IMG/VR virus record: IMGVR_UViG_3300036832_000756
Coordinates: 1-61,822 of that record
DNA length: 61,822 bases
From: a virus
Reading direction: 5' to 3' (one strand)
Part shown: piece by piece, positions 7,712 through 13,757 of the stretch
How the letters are laid out: each line of letters starts with the position of its first letter
Numbering within the stretch: the first letter of the stretch is position 1
Position numbers and translations under genes: made by a program
The notes under the pieces: generated by a model
Told to the model about the DNA's origin: nothing
Seen by the model: only the letters and a program-made list of their open reading frames with translations
Databases searched by the model: none

Positions 7712-7789
7712 ATGAGTCCTGTGCTGTGGGTCATCGTGATCGTGCTGGTCGTCGTGCTGATCGCCGCGATGGCGCGTGGTCGCTTCTGA
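7712..7789 (+). CDS. Tiny single-pass membrane peptide, 25 aa
   Basis: ATG at 7712 opens a 25-residue peptide: SPVLWVIVIVLVVVLIAAMA followed by RGRF. It is a hydrophobic helix with a short basic tail, the same design as the 30-aa peptide after EEP copy 1. There is no Shine-Dalgarno; GATGAT lies 12 bases upstream of the ATG, so a leaderless start is possible. Its TGA overlaps the ATG of the RuvC-like gene (TGATG). Confidence 0.55.
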   Translation: MSPVLWVIVIVLVVVLIAAMARGRF

Positions 7790-8289
7790 TGAGGCTGCTG
7801 GGCATCGACCTGGGCATCCACAAGGTGGGAGTCGCGGTCCTCGGAGGTGAGCCCTTCGGCCTGCAGCACGCGGTCGCCTACGAGTCGGTGGCCACCGAGC
7901 GGGATGTCCAGCTGGCCGAGCTGATGGGCGCGGTGCACGGGATCGCGCTGCTGCACGAGGCGGACTCGGTGTGGGTCGAGGACGTGCTGGTGGGCAACAA
8001 CCACAAGTACTCCCTGGCGCTGGCCGAGACCAAGGGCGCGGTGCTCGCCGGCCTGGCCCAGCTGCGCCTGGCCAGGGGCACCGACGTGCGCACGGTGCCG
8101 GTGGGGACCTGGAAGCGCGAGGTGGTCGGGAGTGGGAACGCGACCAAGGAACGGGTGCAGAACTACATCCGTGAGACTCATCCTGCGTATGCTCCCCTGT
8201 GTGGCGACGACCAGGACCTCTATGACGCCTCCTGTGTCGGCCTCTACGGCCATCTCGTCCTCGAGCGCGCATCCCAGCTCACCCTCTAG
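7789..8289 (+). CDS. RuvC-like Holliday junction resolvase
   Basis: A 166-aa RNase H-fold protein with the RuvC acidic set: D7 in LLGIDLGIH, E64 in VWVEDVLVG, and D143/D146 in DQDLYDAS. The length matches RuvC-family resolvases. These enzymes cut four-way junctions during recombination or clear branched DNA before packaging. A start at ATG 7789 overlaps the preceding stop by one base. The position next to a WhiB gene and a terminase-small-like gene suits a pre-packaging role. Confidence 0.85.
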   Translation: MRLLGIDLGIHKVGVAVLGGEPFGLQHAVAYESVATERDVQLAELMGAVHGIALLHEADSVWVEDVLVGNNHKYSLALAETKGAVLAGLAQLRLARGTDVRTVPVGTWKREVVGSGNATKERVQNYIRETHPAYAPLCGDDQDLYDASCVGLYGHLVLERASQLTL

Positions 8290-8779
8290 CTACCTGCTGG
8301 ACGAGTGGATCGAGGCCACCGGGCAGTCGGTGCCGGACTCCGACAGCCAGCGCTGGGTCTCCTACAACGTCGATGACCTCTACCCGGACTGGCAGGAACG
8401 GGCGCACTGTCGCGATGTCGGGGTGGGCTACTACTTCGGGGAGTCGATCCAACAGGTCCGCCGGGCCTCCAAGCTGTGCGATGTCTGCCCGGTCTTCTAC
8501 GAGTGCCTGATCCACGCCCTGACCGTGCGCGAGGGCTACGGGGTCTGGGCGGGCACCTCGGGGCGGATGCGCCGGCAGATCTTCAAGCTGATGGATACTG
8601 GGCAGACCACCGTCTCCGAGGTGGTGGAGGTGTTCCGCAATGGCGAAGGTGACCGATATCGAGTCCCAGGCAAAAGCCAAGGGCTCAGCAGCCAAGGGCT
8701 CAGCAGCCAAGGGCTCAGCGTCAAGGACCCCGGCCCGGCGTATCTCCCAGACCCCGGCCGTGCACTGGGAACGGGCTAG
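8222..8779 (+). CDS. WhiB-family transcriptional regulator
   Basis: A 185-aa protein with the four WhiB cysteines C63, C86, C89 and C95 (HCRDV, then CDVCPVFYEC), which bind [4Fe-4S], and the GVWAGTSGRMRR turn and basic segment after them. WhiB proteins modulate sigma-factor-dependent transcription and are restricted to actinobacteria and their phages, which sets the host group. The start is uncertain; ATG 8222 overlaps the resolvase gene by 68 bp, and GTG 8234 is the next choice. The last 47 codons overlap the next gene, through a tandem repeat read here as SQGLS. Confidence 0.85.
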   Translation: MTPPVSASTAISSSSAHPSSPSSYLLDEWIEATGQSVPDSDSQRWVSYNVDDLYPDWQERAHCRDVGVGYYFGESIQQVRRASKLCDVCPVFYECLIHALTVREGYGVWAGTSGRMRRQIFKLMDTGQTTVSEVVEVFRNGEGDRYRVPGKSQGLSSQGLSSQGLSVKDPGPAYLPDPGRALGTG

Positions 8780-9155
8780 GGAGGCCTTCGACCTGAGGAT
8801 GGCCGGGCACACCCTGGGTGAGATCGGCGAGATCCTGGGCACCGACTACGACTCGGTGCGGCAGATGCTGAGCCAGCTCTACGGCTTCGAGGCCGCCTAC
8901 ATCGATGACCAGGAGCGGAAGACCGCGCTGGCCACCGAGGTGATGCGGCTGGACAAGCTGCAGACCGCCTTCTGGTCCAGCGCCATGATGGGCGACGTGG
9001 GCAGCGGCCGGATGGTGCTGGACTGCATCAAGGAGCGGTCCAAGCTGACCGGCCTGGAGCAGGCCGACCCGGTGGTGAACAAGAACCTGGTGCTGGTGAT
9101 GGGGGACAAGGAAGAGGACTACATCGCCGCGCTGAAGGCCGCCACCGATGATTGA
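8640..9155 (+). CDS. Terminase small subunit-like protein
   Basis: A 171-aa protein. After a low-complexity N-terminus (KGSAAKGSAAKGSAS) comes an HTH (AFDLRMAGHTLGEIGEILGT, then DYDSVRQMLSQ). A helical segment follows that closely resembles small terminase proteins: TEVMRLDKLQTAFWSSAMMG, GDVGSGRMVLDCIKERSKLTGL. Such proteins recognise the packaging site and load the large subunit. GGAGG lies 9 bases before the ATG. The large terminase gene is about 12 kb downstream, which is an unusual separation. An alternative is a general HTH regulator of the same fold. Confidence 0.62.
   Translation: MAKVTDIESQAKAKGSAAKGSAAKGSASRTPARRISQTPAVHWERAREAFDLRMAGHTLGEIGEILGTDYDSVRQMLSQLYGFEAAYIDDQERKTALATEVMRLDKLQTAFWSSAMMGDVGSGRMVLDCIKERSKLTGLEQADPVVNKNLVLVMGDKEEDYIAALKAATDD
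8676..8720 (+). repeat. 15-bp tandem repeat, three copies, read in two frames
   Basis: Three head-to-tail copies of GCCAAGGGCTCAGCA, the last differing at its final base. They lie in the overlap of the WhiB and small-terminase-like genes. Because 15 is a multiple of three, each copy adds five residues in both frames: SQGLS in one, KGSAA in the other. Confidence 0.9.
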
Positions 9156-9429
9156 GCTCGCCGGGTTCACCGAGATGCCTCCCGAGGAGATCAGGGCGGC
9201 CATGTGCGAGTGGCTGAGGTTCCACGGGATCGACCCGAACCTGGTGCCCATCCCGTGCGACATCACCAGCGACCACGAGTCCTGCTCGATCTGGGTCGAT
9301 GAGTTCGTCCTCGACAAGGACGGTGCCAGGACCATCGCCGAGGACGGCACCTACGCCAAGGTCAGGATGCAGCACCAGGGCGAGACCGCTCCGCTGCCCA
9401 TGCCGTGTCCGAAGATCGTCGGACCGTGA
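9148..9429 (+). CDS. Hypothetical protein, 93 aa
   Basis: ATG inside the end of the terminase-small-like gene (8-bp overlap). Acidic, with an N-terminal helix (MPPEEIRAAMCEWLRFHGID) followed by beta-strand-like segments (CSIWVDEFVLDKDGA, AKVRMQHQGE). No known domain. It could be a small protein made with the packaging initiator. Confidence 0.6.
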   Translation: MIELAGFTEMPPEEIRAAMCEWLRFHGIDPNLVPIPCDITSDHESCSIWVDEFVLDKDGARTIAEDGTYAKVRMQHQGETAPLPMPCPKIVGP

Positions 9430-9830
9430 TGACCGACTGGGAGCCGCCGGGCCTGCGTCAGATCGTGGACTCCATCACCTACCTGCCCGGCTGGATGGTC
9501 TACCTGGGCCACAACAACGAGGACGGGAGCTGGCTCTGCCTGCACATCGTCTCCGCTACCCCCGACTCCTACGACCAGACCAGGACGGTCCGGGTCAACC
9601 ACTCCTTCCTGGTGCCCATGGCCACCTACAACGAGCGCACCTGGAAGGCCTGGATCTTCGACCGCTGCCTGGACGTGTGGCGGCACGAGACCGGGGAGTT
9701 CCTGCAGTTCTCAGGGGTGCGGGAGTTCGCGCCCCACCACGGCAACGGCGAGGACCCCTACCGGACCTGGCACGTGGGCGACCTGGCCGACACCCGGGTC
9801 AAGGCCGGGGACGCCAAGGCAGCGGACTAG
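9429..9830 (+). CDS. Hypothetical protein, 133 aa
   Basis: Starts at ATG overlapping the previous TGA (TGATG). Rich in Trp, Tyr and His, with beta-rich segments (GWMVYLGHNNEDGSWLCLHI, RVNHSFLVP). No catalytic motif is recognised. The gene directly precedes the fibre block. Confidence 0.6.
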   Translation: MTDWEPPGLRQIVDSITYLPGWMVYLGHNNEDGSWLCLHIVSATPDSYDQTRTVRVNHSFLVPMATYNERTWKAWIFDRCLDVWRHETGEFLQFSGVREFAPHHGNGEDPYRTWHVGDLADTRVKAGDAKAAD

Positions 9831-9852
9831 CGCGGCTCGGGATGATGGTGTC

Positions 9853-10239
9853 ATGGGAGCCGCGAACGTACCGATGGAGATCGACCAGGGCGAGGACTGG
9901 ACCACCACGATCGTCTACACCGACGACTTCGATGAGCCGTACAACGTCATCGCTCCGTGTCGGATGGACATCAAGAACCAGCAGGGTGCCGTCCAGCTCT
10001 CGCTTGCCACACCTGATGAAGAAGTACTCCAGGGGACGATCCCGCAGATCGGGGTGAGCGAGGACATCGGGCTGATCCAGCTGCACATCGAGGACTCGGT
10101 GACCGCCAGCCTGATGCCCGGGGTCTACAAGTACGACCTGTTCGTGACCGTGAACGACGGTGACGAGTACGCCGGCAACCAGATCCAGCGGCTGGTGGCC
10201 GGCACGGTCACCGTGAACCAGAGAGTGACTCAGCTATGA
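9853..10239 (+). CDS. Virion structural protein, beta-sandwich type
   Basis: A 128-aa protein of alternating strands. QGEDWTTTIVYTDDF opens it and GVYKYDLFVTVNDGD plus VAGTVTVNQRVT closes it. This matches small actinophage and siphophage proteins found next to tail-fibre genes. It probably serves as an adaptor or decoration protein. There is no Shine-Dalgarno; GATGAT 12 bases before the ATG suggests a leaderless or internal promoter. Confidence 0.55.
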   Translation: MGAANVPMEIDQGEDWTTTIVYTDDFDEPYNVIAPCRMDIKNQQGAVQLSLATPDEEVLQGTIPQIGVSEDIGLIQLHIEDSVTASLMPGVYKYDLFVTVNDGDEYAGNQIQRLVAGTVTVNQRVTQL

Positions 10240-10541
10240 GCCGTTCCGCCTTCGGCATCGAGCACGGGGAGATCACCAAGGCCCGCACGGCCAGGCAGCA
10301 GGAGTCCGCCAACGACCTGCAGCGTGGGGCCCGGATCGGGGTCGGTGCCGCCGGAGCGGCCGGAGTCGCCACCGGGGTCAAGGCCGCCCGGCGCACCAAG
10401 AGCACCAAGAAGGCCGTCCGAGCCGCCGTCGGGGTCGGCCGGGGTGGGCGTACCTTCATGGCGACCGCTGCTCCGGCCGCGATCACCGGCTACGTCGGCG
10501 TGGCCGGGGCCAAGGCGCTGCGGCGCAGGAAGCAGGGCTAG
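10236..10541 (+). CDS. SAFG-tag protein 1 (Ala/Gly-rich, basic), 101 aa
   Basis: First of six proteins with the shared tag. It begins MSRSAFGIEHGEITK, then an Ala/Gly-rich region (IGVGAAGAAGVATGVKAARR) and a second hydrophobic stretch (MATAAPAAITGYVGVAGAKA) before a basic tail RRRKQG. The two hydrophobic helices could insert in a membrane or pack in a capsid. ATGA overlap with the preceding gene. The role is inferred: a virion internal or ejected protein carrying a sorting tag. Confidence 0.65.
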   Translation: MSRSAFGIEHGEITKARTARQQESANDLQRGARIGVGAAGAAGVATGVKAARRTKSTKKAVRAAVGVGRGGRTFMATAAPAAITGYVGVAGAKALRRRKQG

Positions 10542-10544
10542 GTC

Positions 10545-11234
10545 ATGGGCAACGTGGTCAAGCTGGTCAACGGCGGGTCGATCCAGGTCCGCACCGGAGT
10601 GATCCAGGGCATCGGCCCGGTCGGGCCTCGGGGCGCGGTGGGACCGAACGGGCCGCAGGGCGACCAGGGACCGACCGGCGACACCGGCGCGATGGGCCAG
10701 ATCCTCCAGGTCGGCGCTCGCACGGACGTGAGCACCACCAACGCCCTGGCCGCGGCCACCGACACGGTGATCTCCTTCGGCAACATCAAGTACGACGACC
10801 CCTCCTGCATCTACACCTCGGCCAACATCCTGCTGCGCGACATCGGGGACTACATGCTCAACGTCTACCTGCGCTTCGACGACGCGGCGGCCGGTGGGCG
10901 TGAGGTGTGGTTCGCCAGCCAGACCGCGGGCCTGATCGCCCGGACCTCGAGGGTCAGCGCGCCGGGTGCCCCGTTCTACGTGGACCTGTCCATGCCCTAC
11001 CGGGTGCTGGCTCCCGGCAACGAGTACCTCAACGTGCTGGCCCGCTCCGCCCAGGCGCTGAACATCTCGGCGGGCTCACTCGGTGTGACCCGGATCGGCT
11101 CCGGGCCGGTCGGTGCCCAGGGCCCGATCGGTCCACAGGGACCTCCGGGAGCCACCGGGGGCAAGGGCGACACCGGTTCACCGGGCGCGCCGGGCGGTGT
11201 GTACACCAGCTACGCACAGCTGGTCGGGCACTAG
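10545..11234 (+). CDS. Collagen-like tail fibre protein
   Basis: A 229-aa protein with two Gly-X-Y blocks, residues about 23-49 (GIGPVGPRGAVGPNGPQGDQ onward) and about 188-220 (GPVGAQGPIGPQGPPGATGG onward). They flank a beta-rich domain that resembles C1q/TNF-like trimeric heads (TVISFGNIKYDD, DYMLNVYLRFDD, YLNVLARS). Such proteins form trimeric fibres on virions. It starts 4 bp after SAFG-tag protein 1, in the same operon. Confidence 0.75.
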   Translation: MGNVVKLVNGGSIQVRTGVIQGIGPVGPRGAVGPNGPQGDQGPTGDTGAMGQILQVGARTDVSTTNALAAATDTVISFGNIKYDDPSCIYTSANILLRDIGDYMLNVYLRFDDAAAGGREVWFASQTAGLIARTSRVSAPGAPFYVDLSMPYRVLAPGNEYLNVLARSAQALNISAGSLGVTRIGSGPVGAQGPIGPQGPPGATGGKGDTGSPGAPGGVYTSYAQLVGH

Positions 11235-11240
11235 CCTGGG

Positions 11241-11858
11241 TCAGTGCTGGACGGGCGTGGGCGAGTCGTCACGGTTCACCACAACCCGAGCTGAGTCACC
11301 GAGCTCGAAGATGTGGTTGCCCGCGGTGTCGCGGAGCAGGCGCACCCACTCCGGGTGCCGGTGGCTGTTCAGCGGCGGTCCGACGTAGGCCCGCTCCCGG
11401 TCGGCGAAGATATTGTTCCCGGCGTGGCTGTCCCGGATGGTGACCTGACCGTCCTCACCGTTGGCCGCGATGTTGTTCTTGGAGGTCACGTCGCAGATCA
11501 GCACGTTGTGGCTGTGCTGGATCTTCACGTTGTTGCCCACCAGCGGGTCGAACTTGCAGCCCGGGGTGGAGATGATCACGGTCCCGGTCACACCTCTGGC
11601 CATGATGTTGCGGGCCACGTTGGTCCGGATGGTCAGGTTGGCAGCGCCCTTCTTGGCGTGCACCCCGCCGGTGACGGTGGCGTCAGCAGCCAGGGTGCAG
11701 CTCGAGCCCGCCTGGATGGTGACGTTGTGAACCTTGCCATGGATGGTGGTGTCGCAGTTGCGGATGTTGGGCCCATGGCCGGCGGCCTGGGCAGGAGCGG
11801 TTACGGACAGAGCAGCGAGCGTCAGTGCGCTCACACCCCCCAGCAGTGTCTTCAACAT
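11241..11858 (-). CDS. Secreted protein, probable moron (leftward gene inside the fibre block)
   Basis: The only leftward gene among the rightward virion genes. From ATG 11858 the 205-aa product starts MLKTLLGGVSALTLAALS then VTAPAQAAGHG, a classic signal peptide with AQA-A cleavage. The mature part has repeating short strands with N, G, T and V (NLTIRTNVARN, GNNVKIQHSHNVLI, DGQVTIRDSHAGNNI), like a parallel beta-helix, plus four cysteines. An in-frame ATG at 11888 would add 10 residues, but TACGGT lies 12 bases upstream of 11858 and the signal peptide starts there. An own promoter, reversed strand and export signal fit a lysogenic-conversion gene. Function is unknown. Confidence 0.75.
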   Translation of the reverse strand: MLKTLLGGVSALTLAALSVTAPAQAAGHGPNIRNCDTTIHGKVHNVTIQAGSSCTLAADATVTGGVHAKKGAANLTIRTNVARNIMARGVTGTVIISTPGCKFDPLVGNNVKIQHSHNVLICDVTSKNNIAANGEDGQVTIRDSHAGNNIFADRERAYVGPPLNSHRHPEWVRLLRDTAGNHIFELGDSARVVVNRDDSPTPVQH

Positions 11859-11916
11859 CCCGGCACCGTACCCACAGTGCCCGGACATACAGGAATCCCA
11901 CCGCTAGCCTCATCCC
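11859..11916. promoter_or_regulatory. Divergent promoter region between moron and fibre gene
   Basis: 58 bp separate the divergent starts. On the minus strand TACGGT (11870-11865) sits 12 bases before the ATG at 11858. On the plus strand TAGCCT (11905-11910) sits 12 bases before the ATG at 11917. Neither ATG has a Shine-Dalgarno sequence, so both transcripts may be leaderless. No convincing -35 boxes were seen. Confidence 0.45.
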
Positions 11917-13737
11917 ATGACCATCGACCAGGCCCAGTCATCCAGACTGGGCCAGCGGGTGGCACCCGAGTCCACCTACGTCCAGATCTTCGACGTGGAC
12001 CCCGCCACCCCGACCTCGGACCTGGTGGAGGCGGCCTGGCCCGGGATGCTGATCTTCCGGATGGACATCGGGATCCTGCAGATCTTCAACGGCACGGCCG
12101 GGGCCTGGCAGGACGTGGCCGGCGGCGTGGCCGGCAAGCTCACCTACGTCGGGCCGGACGAGCCGGTCGAGAGCCCGCCCGCCGTGGTCTTCGCCGAGGG
12201 CGACATCTGGTTCGATGACGACGACGGCTTCAAGCAGTACGTCTGGGCGCTGACCCCGACCCCGCACTGGGAGCCGGTGGTGGCCGGGATCGCCTCGCAC
12301 TCCCAGGGTGCCAACACCGACGGCACACCGCCCGGGGTCACGATCGGGGACATCTGGTTCAACACCGACGACAAGAACCGGCCCTACTGGTGGAACGGCA
12401 CCACCTGGCTGGACATGCAGAACCCGAGCATCCAGGACATGGCCGACTCGATCGGTGACAACGCCAACAACATCGGCAACAACACCCTGGCCCTGCAGGA
12501 CCTGAGCACCATCGTGGAGAGCGTGGCGCTGACCGCCTCCAGCGCCAACAACACCGCGGACACCGCCGACGGCCGAGTCTCGATGAGCGACTACATGCCT
12601 GGCGGCGACGACGTGGCGGGCCGGGTCAACGGCTCGATCTGGTTCACCCGGACCCGGCCCCGGACCAACGTCTGTACGAACCCCTCCTTCGAGACCAACA
12701 CCAGCTTCTGGACCTTCGCCCCCGGCGTGGTGGCGGTCCGGGACTCGACCCTGTTCGTGCCGGCCGGGGTCTGGACGCTGAAGGTGACCAACGGGGCCAC
12801 CGGGCCGTTCACGGTGGCCTGGGGACAGAGCGCCCAGCCGGTCTGCGCGGAGGGCCAGACCTTCACCGCCTCGATCTACGCCGAGCTGCTCAGCGGCAGC
12901 GGCGCGAACGTGGTGCTGGAGATTCTCTGGTACGACGCCACCGCCACCCTGATCGGCACCAGCACCAGTGATCCCTTCCAGCTGGTGCTGAACGCCTTCG
13001 ACCCCAGTCAGCTGGGCACCGCCGCCGAGCCCCGGCTGTTCGTGACCGATGCGGCCCCGGCCGGTGCGGTCTCCTTCTACGTGCGCGAGACCAACCCCAA
13101 CGCCGGGGATGTCTGGCACACCGGGGAGCTGCTGGTCGAGGCCGAGGACGACCTGGGCCGGTACTTCGACGGAGACTCCTTCGACGGCTCCTGGACCGAT
13201 GTCCCCCAGAACTCCACCTCGGAGCTGGCCGGCGACAAGATCATCCAGATCTGGGAGCTGCGGGACGGGCAGTGGATCCAGAAGTACCTGACCGAGGACA
13301 CGCTCTACCTGATCAACGTGGCTAAGCTGATCGGGGAGCTGGACGGCTCGGTCAGCCTGCAGGACAACACCGTCCCGGTGGACAAGCAGCAGGTCGCGCA
13401 GTGCTTCGCCACCGAGCCCCTGACCGCGGGCGACCTGGTGAACATCTGGAACAACAACGGGGTGTTCAGCGTCCGCAAGGCCTCCGCCACGCTGCGTCAG
13501 GGGGCCTCCGGCTTCGTCCTGGACACGGTGAGCACCGGAGTCTGGGTGAACGTCTACCACGTCGGCTACAACCCGTTCATGACCAACCTGACCCCGGGCG
13601 CGCAGTGGCTGTCGGTGACCGGTCAGGTCTCCTCACGGCCACCCACCGCGGTCGGGTCGCTGGTGCAGCGGGTGGGCTCGGCCTCCACCAGCACCACCTT
13701 GAACTTCCATCCCACGGTCTCGGTCAAGATCACCTAG
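11917..13737 (+). CDS. Minor tail / fibre protein with carbohydrate-binding-like module
   Basis: A 606-aa protein. The N-terminal third contains repeated units ending in G(D/S)IWF (GDIWFDDDDG, GDIWFNTDDK, GSIWFTRTRP), a repeated fibre shaft-like element. Residues about 250-430 form a beta-sandwich like family CBM4/6 modules (TNPSFETNTSFWTF, WTLKVTNGATGPF, FTASIYAELLSGSG). The C-terminal part (QVAQCFATEPLTAGDLVNIW) looks like a small decoration or trimer domain. It probably binds host cell-surface glycans. Confidence 0.7.
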   Translation: MTIDQAQSSRLGQRVAPESTYVQIFDVDPATPTSDLVEAAWPGMLIFRMDIGILQIFNGTAGAWQDVAGGVAGKLTYVGPDEPVESPPAVVFAEGDIWFDDDDGFKQYVWALTPTPHWEPVVAGIASHSQGANTDGTPPGVTIGDIWFNTDDKNRPYWWNGTTWLDMQNPSIQDMADSIGDNANNIGNNTLALQDLSTIVESVALTASSANNTADTADGRVSMSDYMPGGDDVAGRVNGSIWFTRTRPRTNVCTNPSFETNTSFWTFAPGVVAVRDSTLFVPAGVWTLKVTNGATGPFTVAWGQSAQPVCAEGQTFTASIYAELLSGSGANVVLEILWYDATATLIGTSTSDPFQLVLNAFDPSQLGTAAEPRLFVTDAAPAGAVSFYVRETNPNAGDVWHTGELLVEAEDDLGRYFDGDSFDGSWTDVPQNSTSELAGDKIIQIWELRDGQWIQKYLTEDTLYLINVAKLIGELDGSVSLQDNTVPVDKQQVAQCFATEPLTAGDLVNIWNNNGVFSVRKASATLRQGASGFVLDTVSTGVWVNVYHVGYNPFMTNLTPGAQWLSVTGQVSSRPPTAVGSLVQRVGSASTSTTLNFHPTVSVKIT

Positions 13738-13757
13738 GGGGTGGAGTCATAGCGATC
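13736..13757 (+). promoter_or_regulatory. Strong ribosome binding site without a standard start codon
   Basis: GGGGGTGGAG (13737-13746 region) follows the previous stop codon. The next gene is open in the -1 frame, where the first codons read ATA GCG ATC GAC TGG. No ATG, GTG or TTG occurs in frame until GTG at 13812. ATA at 13749 or ATC at 13755 are the candidate non-standard starts. Confidence 0.45.

Noticed and set aside
8132-8221. Longer N-terminus for the WhiB gene starting at 8132
   Set aside because: This would overlap the RuvC-like gene by 158 bp with residues of no WhiB similarity; ATG 8222 or GTG 8234 is more plausible.
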